Of a stretch of 64,000 nucleotides of DNA, positions 7,896-16,464 are shown one piece after another. The stretch's first letter is position 1; each line of letters begins with the position of its first letter. The stretch is from the NCBI RefSeq assembly GCF_001428845.1, contig NZ_LMIU01000022.1, forward strand, positions 372,001 to 436,000, written 5' to 3'. Below the pieces are notes generated by a model. The model was given only the letters and a program-made list of their open reading frames with translations. It was not told the DNA's origin and did not search any database. The position numbers were made by a program, and so were the translations under genes. The DNA comes from Achromobacter sp. Root83. Lineage in GTDB: Bacteria; Pseudomonadota; Gammaproteobacteria; Burkholderiales; Burkholderiaceae_B.

Positions 7896-8837
7896 ATGGA
7901 ATTCTTTACCGTCTCGCTGTTGAACGGCGTGATTTACGGCCTGCTGCTATTCATGGTGTCGGCGGGCCTGACACTGATTTTTGGAATGATGGGCGTGCTG
8001 AACTTCGCGCACGCCTCGTTCTACATGATAGGCGCCTACGCGGCCTACACCCTGACGCCCGTCACGGGCTTCTGGACGGCGCTGGTGCTGGCCACGGTCA
8101 TCGCCGGCGTGCTGGGCATGGGCGTCGAGCGCTTCTTTCTGCGCCGCGTCCACAAGTTCGGCCACGCGCAGGAACTGCTGGTGACCTTCGGGCTGGCGTT
8201 CATCGTCGCCGAACTGATCAAGCTGTTCTATGGCGACTTTCCCGTCGATTACCGCGTGCCGCAATTCCTGAACTTCGCGGCGTTCCGCGTGTTCGATGCG
8301 GACTATCCCTTCTACCGCCTGATGATGGGCGGCGTGTCGCTGGCGATGTTCGGCGTGATCTACCTGCTGCTGTCGCGCACCCGCGTGGGCATCGTGGTGC
8401 GTTCGGCCATCTACCGGCCGCGCATGGCCGAAGCGCTGGGACACAACGTGCCGCTGGTGTTCATGAGCGTGTTCGGCGTGGGCGCGGCCATGGCGGGACT
8501 GGCCGGCGCGGTGGCGGGCGCGTTCTACACCACCAATCCGAACATGGCGCTGGAACTGGGCGTGCTGGTGTTCGTGGTGGTCGTGGTCGGCGGCCTGGGC
8601 TCGCTTGAAGGCGCGATGATCGCATCGCTGCTGATCGGACTGATCAGTTCGTTTTCGGTCGGCATCGACGCCAGCCTCGCCACCCTGTTCGGCCTGTTCG
8701 GCGCCGGGGAATGGGCGGAAAGCGTGGGCGGCCTGATGACCGTGAAGATCTCCAGCCTGGCCGCGACCCTGCCCTTCCTGCTGATGCTGGTGGTGCTGCT
8801 GGTCAAGCCGTCGGGACTGAAGGGAGAACAGGCATGA
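7896..8837 (+). CDS. Branched-chain-type ABC transporter permease, LivH-like
   Basis: A 313-residue inner-membrane protein with about eight hydrophobic segments. The LivH signature GLTLIFGMMGVLNFAHASFY lies near residue 25, and VFVVVVVGGLGSLEGAMIAS, the usual permease loop, is near residue 225. It starts 8 nt after a GGAG site. It overlaps the next permease by ATGA, so the two are translationally coupled. It forms the membrane channel together with the LivM-like protein. Confidence 0.92.
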   Translation: MEFFTVSLLNGVIYGLLLFMVSAGLTLIFGMMGVLNFAHASFYMIGAYAAYTLTPVTGFWTALVLATVIAGVLGMGVERFFLRRVHKFGHAQELLVTFGLAFIVAELIKLFYGDFPVDYRVPQFLNFAAFRVFDADYPFYRLMMGGVSLAMFGVIYLLLSRTRVGIVVRSAIYRPRMAEALGHNVPLVFMSVFGVGAAMAGLAGAVAGAFYTTNPNMALELGVLVFVVVVVGGLGSLEGAMIASLLIGLISSFSVGIDASLATLFGLFGAGEWAESVGGLMTVKISSLAATLPFLLMLVVLLVKPSGLKGEQA

Positions 8838-10114
8838 GCCAGACCGTGACCCATACCCGCCGCGCCACCGGCGCGCTGCTGCTGATCCTGTGCGTGGCCG
8901 CGTTGTGCGCGCTGCCCTGGCTGCTGCCCCCGGGCCAGCTCGTGGCCGCCGTGCAGATGCTGATCGCCGCCCTGTTCGCCTGCGCCTTCAACCTGCTGGC
9001 CGGCCAGGGCGGCATGCTGTCCTTCGGCCATGCCGCGTACTTCGGCGTCGGCACCTTCGCCACCATCCATGCCATGAATGCGCTGGGCGGCGCGGGCCTG
9101 CTGCCCACACCCCTGATGCCGCTGGTGGGCGGCGTGGCCGGCCTGCTGTTCGGCCTGGTCGCCGGCTGGTTCGCCACCATGCGATCGGGCGTGTACTTTT
9201 CGATGATCACGCTGGCGCTGGCCGAACTGCTGCACGCGCTGGCGCCGCACCTGAAAGGCGTGTTCGGCGGCGAGGCGGGCGTGTCCGCCATGCGCATGCC
9301 GGCCTGGGGCTTTACCTTCGGGTCCGACATCGAGGTGTACTTCCTGGTGCTGGCCTGGGTGCTGATCTCGCTGGCGGCGCTGTACGGCCTGACCCGCACC
9401 CCGCTGGGCCGGCTGACGCTGGGCCTGCGCGAAAACGCCACCCGCCTGCGCTACCTGGGCTACCGCCCGCATGCGCTCAAGACCATGGTGTTCGCGCTGT
9501 CGGCCATGTTCGCCGGCATCGCGGGCGGCCTGCAGGCCCTGAACATCGAAGCCGGCAACTACGTGCTGTTCGAGGTCAAGCTGTCCACCGACGCGGTGCT
9601 GTTCGCCTACATCGGCGGCGTCAACGCGTTCCTGGGCCCCGTGCTGGGCGCCTCCATCCTGACCTTCCTGTCGCAGACGCTGGCCGACATCACGCGGTCC
9701 TGGCTGCTGTACCAGGGCATCTTGTTCGTGCTGGTGATGCTGTTCGTGCCGGACGGTCTGGTGGGACTGGTGCAGCGCGCTTCCAAGTCGCTGCGCGAAC
9801 GCGGCCTGGCCAACTGGCTGCCGCGCGCCGCGGTATCGGTGGCCGGCGGCGTGCTGCTGACCGGCGCCACCGTCTTTGCGGTGGAGCTGCTGCAGCGCAT
9901 GTTCGCCCGCGATTACCGGGCCCTGCTCGCCATGAACCCCGAGGCCGGTTGGCCCGCCATCCCGCTGTTCGGCCAGGACTGGGCACCGCTTGCCGTGTCC
10001 ACCTGGCTGGTGCCGCTGGCGCTGTTCGCCGCCGGCCTCGCGGCCTTCCGCTGGGCACGGGCCCTGTGGCGCGACGCCGGTGAAGCCGCCCCCTTGCTGG
10101 AGCCCGCCAAATGA
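8834..10114 (+). CDS. Branched-chain-type ABC transporter permease, LivM-like, with C-terminal extension
   Basis: A 426-residue inner-membrane protein. The core (about residues 15-325) has the LivM motif NLLAGQGGMLSFGHAAYFG near residue 53 and ends with the conserved FVPDGLVGLV. A further roughly 100 residues follow, with two more hydrophobic stretches (about 335-355 and 390-410). This is longer at the C-terminus than the LivM core needs. ATG 8834 overlaps the livH-like stop (ATGA); the upstream in-frame ATG at 8711 lies inside the livH-like gene and is rejected. Confidence 0.9.
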   Translation: MSQTVTHTRRATGALLLILCVAALCALPWLLPPGQLVAAVQMLIAALFACAFNLLAGQGGMLSFGHAAYFGVGTFATIHAMNALGGAGLLPTPLMPLVGGVAGLLFGLVAGWFATMRSGVYFSMITLALAELLHALAPHLKGVFGGEAGVSAMRMPAWGFTFGSDIEVYFLVLAWVLISLAALYGLTRTPLGRLTLGLRENATRLRYLGYRPHALKTMVFALSAMFAGIAGGLQALNIEAGNYVLFEVKLSTDAVLFAYIGGVNAFLGPVLGASILTFLSQTLADITRSWLLYQGILFVLVMLFVPDGLVGLVQRASKSLRERGLANWLPRAAVSVAGGVLLTGATVFAVELLQRMFARDYRALLAMNPEAGWPAIPLFGQDWAPLAVSTWLVPLALFAAGLAAFRWARALWRDAGEAAPLLEPAK

Positions 10115-10863
10115 GCCACGAAATCCTGACCCTGACCGACGTGCGCAAGTCCTTCGGCGAAGCGCAGATCATCCGCGGTGTGAATCTTGCGATCGAAGCC
10201 GGTGAACGCCACGCCGTCATCGGCCCCAACGGCGCTGGCAAATCCACCCTGTTCCACCTGATGTCGGGCTCGTTCGCGCCCACCTCGGGCGACATCAACC
10301 TGCGCTCGCGGTCCATCGGCGGCCTGGCGCCCGAGGCCATCAACCGCCTGGGGCTGGCGCGCTCGTTCCAGATCACCAACGTGTTCCCGCGCCTGTCCGT
10401 GCGCGAGAACCTGCGGCTGGCGGTGCTGCGCATGCACGGGCTGGTCTACAACTTCTGGCGGCCCATCGCGCGCAACCGCGCCGTGAACGAGGACGTGGAC
10501 CGCCTGCTGGAAAAGGTGCGGCTGACGGCCAAGCAGGACACCGCGGCGGGCGACCTGAACTACTCCGAGCAGCGCTCGCTGGAAATCGGCATGACGCTGG
10601 CGTCGCGCCCGAAGGTGATCCTGCTGGACGAGCCCATGGCCGGCATGTCGCAGCACGAGGTCGACTACACGGTCGAGCTCATCAAGGAAGTGACGCGCGA
10701 CTGCACCCTGCTGATCGTCGAGCACGACATGCAGGTGGTGTTTTCGCTGGCAGACCGCATCAGCGTGCTGGTCTACGGGGAAATCCTGGCCACCGGCACG
10801 CCCGCCGCCATACGCGGCGACGCCCGCGTGCGCGAAGCCTACCTGGGAGAGGAAACGGTATGA
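10111..10863 (+). CDS. Branched-chain-type ABC transporter ATP-binding protein, LivG-like
   Basis: A 250-residue ABC ATPase. Walker A is GPNGAGKST near residue 38, the signature is degenerate (LNYSEQRSLEIGM) near residue 150, and Walker B is VILLDEPMAGMS near residue 170, followed by the switch His in IVEHDM. It overlaps both neighbours by ATGA. The NYSEQ signature, where LSxGQ is usual, is common in LivG proteins. It energises import from the cytoplasmic face. Confidence 0.92.
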   Translation: MSHEILTLTDVRKSFGEAQIIRGVNLAIEAGERHAVIGPNGAGKSTLFHLMSGSFAPTSGDINLRSRSIGGLAPEAINRLGLARSFQITNVFPRLSVRENLRLAVLRMHGLVYNFWRPIARNRAVNEDVDRLLEKVRLTAKQDTAAGDLNYSEQRSLEIGMTLASRPKVILLDEPMAGMSQHEVDYTVELIKEVTRDCTLLIVEHDMQVVFSLADRISVLVYGEILATGTPAAIRGDARVREAYLGEETV

Positions 10864-11579
10864 CGACGCAATCCCCCCTGTTGTCGCTGCAGGGCGTGCA
10901 CGCCCATTACGGCAAGAGCCACATCCTGCACGGCATCGACCTGTCCATCGGGCGCGGTGAAGTCGTCAGCCTGCTGGGCCGCAACGGCGCGGGCCGCTCC
11001 ACCACCATGAAGAGCATCATGGGCCTGGTGAACGTGACCGGCGGCCGCATCGCCATGGAAGGCCGCGACATCACCAACAAGCGTCCCTTCGAGATCGCGC
11101 GCGCGGGCCTGGGCTTCGTGCCCGAGGAACGCGAGGTCTTCGCCAACCTCACCGTGGACGAGAACCTGCGCATGGGCGAGCAGCCCCGGCGCGAGGACGC
11201 GCCCTTCTGGACCGTGGCGCAGATGTTCGATTACTTTCCGCGCCTGAAGGAACGCAGCAACACCCGCGCGGGCAACCTGTCCGGCGGTGAACAGCAGATG
11301 CTGACCATGTGCCGCTCGCTGCTGGGCAATCCCAAGGTCATGCTGATCGACGAGCCCACCGAAGGGCTTGCGCCGAAGATCGTCGAGGTCATCGCCGACG
11401 TGATCCGGGACATCCACAAGCGCGGCGTGTCCGTCGTGCTGGTGGAACAGAAGCTGACCATCGCGCTGAAGGTGTCCACCCGCGTCAGCGTCATGGGCCA
11501 CGGCCGCATCGTGTTCGAAGGACCGCCCGCGCAACTGCATGAGCGCCAGGACGTCGTCCAGGAATGGCTGGCGGTCTGA
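10860..11579 (+). CDS. Branched-chain-type ABC transporter ATP-binding protein, LivF-like, with Arg in Walker A
   Basis: A 239-residue ABC ATPase with the LivF layout: signature NLSGGEQQML near residue 140, Walker B VMLIDEPTEGLAPKI near residue 160, and VLVEQKL. The Walker A reads GRNGAGRSTT (codon CGC at about 10995), so the normally invariant Lys is Arg. The partner LivG-like protein keeps the Lys. It is followed 33 nt later by the SDR gene, with no terminator visible, so the dehydrogenase genes are probably cotranscribed. Confidence 0.92.
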   Translation: MTTQSPLLSLQGVHAHYGKSHILHGIDLSIGRGEVVSLLGRNGAGRSTTMKSIMGLVNVTGGRIAMEGRDITNKRPFEIARAGLGFVPEEREVFANLTVDENLRMGEQPRREDAPFWTVAQMFDYFPRLKERSNTRAGNLSGGEQQMLTMCRSLLGNPKVMLIDEPTEGLAPKIVEVIADVIRDIHKRGVSVVLVEQKLTIALKVSTRVSVMGHGRIVFEGPPAQLHERQDVVQEWLAV

Positions 11580-11612
11580 CCCCGGCCACACTCACCTCTA
11601 CAGGCACACACC

Positions 11613-12401
11613 TTGGACCACACTACAGAAGTCATCCATAGCGACCTGCGCGGCCAGACCGTCGTGATCACCGGCGGCGCCAAGGGCATCGGCTATTCCA
11701 CCGCCCAGGCCTTCGTGCGCCAGGGCGCGCGCGTCGCGCTGCTGGACATGGACGCCGCGGCGCTGGACGCGGCGGTCGCGGGCCTTGGGGCCTTGGGCGG
11801 CGAGGCCCTTGCCGTCCAGGCGTCCGTCACCGACGCCGACGCGGTCGAGCGCGCCTTCGCCCAGGTCGAGCAGGCCTGGGGCGGCATCGACGTGCTGGTC
11901 AACAACGCCGGCATTTCGGCCAACAAGCCCACGCTGGAAGTGACCGTGGACGAATGGCGCCGCGCGGTGGACATCAACCTGACCGGCGTCTTCCTGTGCG
12001 CGCAGGCCGCGGGCCGGCGCATGGTGCCGGCCGGTTCGGGCAGCATCATCAACCTGGCCTCCATGTACGGCGTGGTGGCGGCCCCCGACCGCGCCGCCTA
12101 CTGCGCCACCAAGGGCGCGGTGGTGCTGCTGACCGAAACGCTGGCCGTGGAATGGGGGCCGATGGGCGTGCGCGTCAACGCGCTGGCGCCCGGCTATGTC
12201 GAGACCGATCTGGTGCGCGACCTGGCCGCGCGCGGCCGGCTGGACCCCGAACGCCTGAAGCAACGCACCCCCCTGCGCCGCATGGCGCAGCCGGCCGAGA
12301 TGGCCGACCTGGCGGTCTTCCTGGCCTCGCGCCAGGCCGCCTACATCACCGGACACACCCTGGTGGCCGATGGCGGCTGGAGCCGCTACAGCTACCTCTA
12401 A
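11613..12401 (+). CDS. Short-chain dehydrogenase/reductase, probable TTG start
   Basis: A 262-residue classical SDR with TGGAKGIG near residue 20, NNAG near residue 95, the catalytic Ser in INLASMYG and YCATKGA near residue 163. The only start that leaves the first beta strand intact is TTG 11613; no ATG or GTG lies suitably close. It sits between the importer and the E1 gene. By analogy with acetoin and butanediol systems it could make the keto substrate for the complex downstream (inference). Confidence 0.85.
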   Translation: MDHTTEVIHSDLRGQTVVITGGAKGIGYSTAQAFVRQGARVALLDMDAAALDAAVAGLGALGGEALAVQASVTDADAVERAFAQVEQAWGGIDVLVNNAGISANKPTLEVTVDEWRRAVDINLTGVFLCAQAAGRRMVPAGSGSIINLASMYGVVAAPDRAAYCATKGAVVLLTETLAVEWGPMGVRVNALAPGYVETDLVRDLAARGRLDPERLKQRTPLRRMAQPAEMADLAVFLASRQAAYITGHTLVADGGWSRYSYL

Positions 12402-12438
12402 CCGCACCGACACACAAAAACATTCTGGAGATTCACTC

Positions 12439-14622
12439 ATGGCCACCTACCAACCGCTCGAGCCCCAGGCGCCCTGGCGGCAACTGACGGCCGAGGCCTC
12501 GGACTGGCAGCAGGCGGACCCCGCCCTGCTCGGCACGATGCTGACCCAGCTTCACTGGATCCGCGCCTTCGAAGAAGCCGTGCTGGAACTGGCCGCCGAA
12601 GGCCTGGTGCACGGCCCCGCGCATTCGTCGGTGGGCCAGGAAGGCGGCGCCGTGGGCTCGGTGCTGGCCCTGGGCGCCGGCGACCAGATCAACGGCTCGC
12701 ACCGCGGCCACCACCAGTTCCTGGCCAAGGCGCTGCAGCACGTGGCGCCGCTGGGCCAGGACCCGCGCAACCCGGTCACGCCCGCCATCGACGAGGTCCT
12801 CCACAAGACGCTGGCAGAGATCATGGGCCTGGCGGACGGCTATTGCCGCGGCCGTGGGGGCAGCATGCATCTGCGCTGGCTGGAAGCGGGCGCGCTGGGC
12901 ACCAACGCCATCGTCGGCGGCGGCGTGCCGCTGGCGGCCGGCGCGGGCTGGGCGCACAAGCACGCCGGCACCGACCGCGTGGCCGTGACCTACTTCGGCG
13001 ACGGCGCGGTGAACATCGGGTCCGTGCTGGAAACGATGAACCTCACCGCCGCCTGGAAGACGCCGCTGTGCTTCTTCATCGAGAACAACCGCTACGCCGT
13101 GTCCACGACCGTGGAAGAATCCACCGCCGAACCGCGCCTGTCGGCGCGTGGCCTGGCCTTCAACATCCCGTCATGGAAGGTCGACGGCATGGACCCGCTG
13201 GCGGTCCACCTGGCCATGTCGGAAGCCGTGGCGCACATGCGCGCGGGCAAGGGTCCGACCATCGTTGAAGTGGACGTCTACCGCTACTTCCACCAGAACG
13301 GCCCCTTCCCCGGCAGCGCCTTCGGCTATCGCACGAAGGATGAAGAGGCGCAATGGCGCCTGCGCGATCCGCTGGACCGGATCGCGTCGGAAATGATCGC
13401 CCGCAAGCTCGTCACGCAGGCCGACGTGGACGCGCTGCGCCAGCGCTGCAAGGACGTGATGAAGGACGTGTCCGGCCGGCTGACCGAAGCCGCGGACGGC
13501 GGCAAGCGCCGCGTGCGCGCCGACCTCTGGCCCAGCCCCGGCTTCCGCGACGTGGGCCTGCGCAGCGATGGCTCGGAACTGGCGGGCCTGCGCTACCAGG
13601 AAGCCTCGGACCACACCGGCGCCAAGATCGAACGCAAGTTCGTCGACGCGGTGGCCGACGTGCTGGACCGGCGCATGGAGACGGATGCGGGCGTGGTCGT
13701 GCTGGGCGAAGACGTGCACCGCCTGAAGGGCGGCACCAACGGCGCCACGCGCGGCCTGAAGGACAAGTACCCGGACCGCGTGCTGGGCACGCCGATCTCC
13801 GAGAACGCCTTTGCGGGCCTGGGCGGCGGCCTGGCCATGGACGGCCGCTACCGGCCCGTCGTGGAATTCATGTACCCCGACTTCATGTGGGTCGCGGCCG
13901 ACCAGATCTTCAACCAGATCGGCAAGGCGCGCCACATGTTCGGCGGCGATATCGACATGCCCTTCGTGCTGCGCACCAAGGTCGCGATGGGCACGGGCTA
14001 CGGCTCGCAGCATTCCATGGACCCGGCCGGCATCTTCGCCACCGCGCCCGGCTGGCGCATCGTCGCCCCGTCCACGCCCCACGACTACATCGGCCTGATG
14101 AACACGGCGCTGGCCTCCAAGGACCCGGTGCTGGTCATCGAGCACGTGGACCTGTACGCCTCGTCGGGCGACGTGCCCGACGGCGACCTGGACTACGCGA
14201 TCCCGTTCGGCCGCGCCCACGTGCGCCGCGAGGGCGGCAAGGTCACCATCCTGACCTACCTGTCGATGGTCAGCCGCGCGCTGGCGGCCGCCGACGCGGC
14301 GGGCGTGGATGCGGAGGTCATCGACCTGCGCACGCTGGACCGCGCCAGCCTGGACTGGGACACCATCGGCGCCAGCATCCAGAAGACCAACAACGTGTTG
14401 ATCGTGGAGCAAGGCGCCCGCGGCACGTCCTACGGCGCCATGCTGGCCGACGAGATCCAGCGCCGCTACTTCGACTGGCTGGACCAGCCGGTCAAGCGCG
14501 TCACCGGCGGCGAGGCCTCCCCCAGCATCTCGAAGGTGCTGGAACGCGCCGCGTTCGCCGATACCGACGAGGTGATGGCGGGCCTGGCCGACGTGCTGGC
14601 GGACCTGGGAGAACAGGCATGA
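12439..14622 (+). CDS. Thiamine-diphosphate-dependent 2-oxoacid/acetoin-type dehydrogenase, fused E1 alpha-beta
   Basis: A 727-residue fusion. Residues about 30-345 are the E1 alpha part, with GSHRGHHQFLAKAL and the ThDP motif FGDGAVNIG closing in IENNRYA. Residues about 400-727 are the E1 beta part, with VVLGEDVH, ENAFAGLGGGLAMDG and MGTGYGSQHS. Most bacterial E1 components of this class are two subunits; fused forms are known. Together with the E2 and E3 genes downstream it encodes a complete 2-oxoacid-dehydrogenase-like complex that forms an acyl-CoA and NADH. The substrate is unknown. It has a GGAG site and overlaps the next gene by ATGA. Confidence 0.88.
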   Translation: MATYQPLEPQAPWRQLTAEASDWQQADPALLGTMLTQLHWIRAFEEAVLELAAEGLVHGPAHSSVGQEGGAVGSVLALGAGDQINGSHRGHHQFLAKALQHVAPLGQDPRNPVTPAIDEVLHKTLAEIMGLADGYCRGRGGSMHLRWLEAGALGTNAIVGGGVPLAAGAGWAHKHAGTDRVAVTYFGDGAVNIGSVLETMNLTAAWKTPLCFFIENNRYAVSTTVEESTAEPRLSARGLAFNIPSWKVDGMDPLAVHLAMSEAVAHMRAGKGPTIVEVDVYRYFHQNGPFPGSAFGYRTKDEEAQWRLRDPLDRIASEMIARKLVTQADVDALRQRCKDVMKDVSGRLTEAADGGKRRVRADLWPSPGFRDVGLRSDGSELAGLRYQEASDHTGAKIERKFVDAVADVLDRRMETDAGVVVLGEDVHRLKGGTNGATRGLKDKYPDRVLGTPISENAFAGLGGGLAMDGRYRPVVEFMYPDFMWVAADQIFNQIGKARHMFGGDIDMPFVLRTKVAMGTGYGSQHSMDPAGIFATAPGWRIVAPSTPHDYIGLMNTALASKDPVLVIEHVDLYASSGDVPDGDLDYAIPFGRAHVRREGGKVTILTYLSMVSRALAAADAAGVDAEVIDLRTLDRASLDWDTIGASIQKTNNVLIVEQGARGTSYGAMLADEIQRRYFDWLDQPVKRVTGGEASPSISKVLERAAFADTDEVMAGLADVLADLGEQA

Positions 14623-15107
14623 GCGCCCTGCACATGACCGTGCCGATGGAGGTCGGCATCTGCTGCGCAGACCTGGATGCGCTGCTGGCCTTCTATACGG
14701 ATGTGGTCGGCCTGACGCTCGTGAACCGCGTGACGGTGCCCGCCGACAAGGCCCGCGCCACGGGCCTCACGCAGCACGGCTACGACGTGGCGCGCCTGCA
14801 GACGCCATATGGCGAGCGCATCAAGCTGCTGCAGCCCGCCGCCGCCCCCGAGCCCGCCGTGCGCGGCAGGGCCATCCTGGACCGCCAGGGCGCCGCCTAC
14901 CTGACCTTCATCGTGCGCGACCTGCGCGGCGTGGTGCGCGCCCTGGAAGCGAAGGGCGTCGCCTTCGACAGCGCGCCCGCACCGATGGAAGTGCGGCCGG
15001 GCACCTGGCTGGCCTTCTTCCGCGACCCCGAAGGCAATGTGCTGGAACTGGTCGAATACGACGACCCCGCCGCCTACCGGCCCGACCTGGCCGGCGCCGC
15101 TGAATAG
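14619..15107 (+). CDS. VOC-superfamily (glyoxalase/bleomycin-resistance-like) protein
   Basis: A 162-residue protein with two beta-alpha-beta-beta-beta modules. Module one is VGICCADLDALLAFYTDVVGL; module two ends FFRDPEGNVLELVEYDD. The Glu of LELVEY is a typical VOC metal ligand, and a His (TQHGYD) is available. VOC enzymes include glyoxalases, epimerases and dioxygenases. The ATGA overlap with E1 and the 10-nt gap to E2 put it inside the dehydrogenase complex operon. This suggests an isomerase or epimerase step on the complex's substrate or product (inference). Confidence 0.82.
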   Translation: MSALHMTVPMEVGICCADLDALLAFYTDVVGLTLVNRVTVPADKARATGLTQHGYDVARLQTPYGERIKLLQPAAAPEPAVRGRAILDRQGAAYLTFIVRDLRGVVRALEAKGVAFDSAPAPMEVRPGTWLAFFRDPEGNVLELVEYDDPAAYRPDLAGAAE

Positions 15108-15117
15108 GAAGAACATC

Positions 15118-16464
15118 GTGGCATACCTTATCAAGCTCCCCTCCGTTGCCGCAGACGCCTCGGGCGGCACCCTGCACCAGTGGCTCAAGAAGGAAGGCGA
15201 CCGCGTCGCCGTGGGCGATGCGCTGGCGGAAATCGAAACCGAGAAGGCCATCGTCGAAATCAACGCCGAACAGGCCGGCGTGCTGGGCCGCATCGTGGTC
15301 CAGGCCGGCCCGGCCGCGGTGCCCATCAATACCGTGATCGGCGTGCTGATCGCGCAAGGCGAGGATGCGGCTGCGATCGATCGCGCGCTGGCCGAGCACG
15401 GCGGGGCTGTGGCGGGCGGTGCTGCGGCAGGGGCGCCGGCAGGCGCAGCGCCCGCCGCAGCGACGGCTGCCGCAAGCGCTTCCGCACACGCTGCGTCAGG
15501 CAGCGCTCCGGGCGGTGCGGCGGTGACGCAGCAGCCAGCCGCGCTTCCGGGTGCTCCGGCGCCCGCAGCCACCGCCGCTGTCCCGGCCTCCGGCGCGCCC
15601 GTCCCCGGCGGCCGTCTCTTTGCGAGCCCCTTGGCCCGCCGCCTTGCCGCGCAATGGCACGTCGACCTGCTGGGCGTCACCGGCACCGGCCCGCATGGCC
15701 GCATCGTGCGGCGTGACGTCGAAACCGCGCGCGACCGCGCAGCGGCCGCGCCCGCCGCCGCGACGCCGCTGGCCGCCCGCCCCGCCGCGCGCCGCGTGCC
15801 GCACACCGGCATGCGCCGCGCCATCGCGCGCCGTCTCACGGAAAGCAAGCAGCACGTGCCGCACTTCTACCTGACCGTCGATTGCCGCATGGACGCGCTG
15901 CTGGCCCTGCGCACGCAAGCCAACCACGGCGGCGCGGTCAAGCTGTCGGTCAACGATTTCATCGTGCGCGCGGCCGCGCTGGCGCTGCGCGAGGTGCCGG
16001 AAGTGAACGCCTCCTGGCATGACGACGACATCGAGTATCACGCCGGCGCCGACATCTCGGTGGCGGTGGCGACCGACGGCGGCCTGGTCACGCCCATCGT
16101 GCGCGATGCCGACGTGAAGCCGCTGTCCGCCATCTCGGCCGAGATCGGCGAGCTGGCCGGACGCGCCAAGGTCAACCGGCTCAAGCCCGAGGAATTCACG
16201 GGCGGCTCGCTGACGGTGAGCAACCTGGGCATGTACGGCATCAACCAGTTCGCCGCCATCATCAACCCGCCGCAAGCCGCCATCCTGGCCGTGGGCGCGG
16301 CCGAGCGCCGCCCGGTCGTGGACGAGGACGGGCAGCTTGCCGCCGCCACTGTCATGACGGTGACGCTGTCGGCCGACCACCGCGTGGTAGACGGCGCGGT
16401 CGGCGCGCGCTGGCTGGCCGCGTTCCGCGCGTTGATCGAAAACCCCGTGCGCATCCTGCTGTGA
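15118..16464 (+). CDS. Dihydrolipoamide acyltransferase, E2 component
   Basis: A 448-residue E2 starting at GTG 15118 behind AGGAAGA. Residues 1-75 are one lipoyl domain with the lipoylated Lys at about residue 43 (IETEKA). An Ala/Pro-rich linker spans about 100-160. The peripheral subunit-binding domain is at about 164-205 (ASPLARRLA to GRIVRRDV). The catalytic acyltransferase core follows, with the DHRVVDG motif near residue 420. It forms the core of the complex with the fused E1 and with the E3 that follows. Confidence 0.92.
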   Translation: MAYLIKLPSVAADASGGTLHQWLKKEGDRVAVGDALAEIETEKAIVEINAEQAGVLGRIVVQAGPAAVPINTVIGVLIAQGEDAAAIDRALAEHGGAVAGGAAAGAPAGAAPAAATAAASASAHAASGSAPGGAAVTQQPAALPGAPAPAATAAVPASGAPVPGGRLFASPLARRLAAQWHVDLLGVTGTGPHGRIVRRDVETARDRAAAAPAAATPLAARPAARRVPHTGMRRAIARRLTESKQHVPHFYLTVDCRMDALLALRTQANHGGAVKLSVNDFIVRAAALALREVPEVNASWHDDDIEYHAGADISVAVATDGGLVTPIVRDADVKPLSAISAEIGELAGRAKVNRLKPEEFTGGSLTVSNLGMYGINQFAAIINPPQAAILAVGAAERRPVVDEDGQLAAATVMTVTLSADHRVVDGAVGARWLAAFRALIENPVRILL

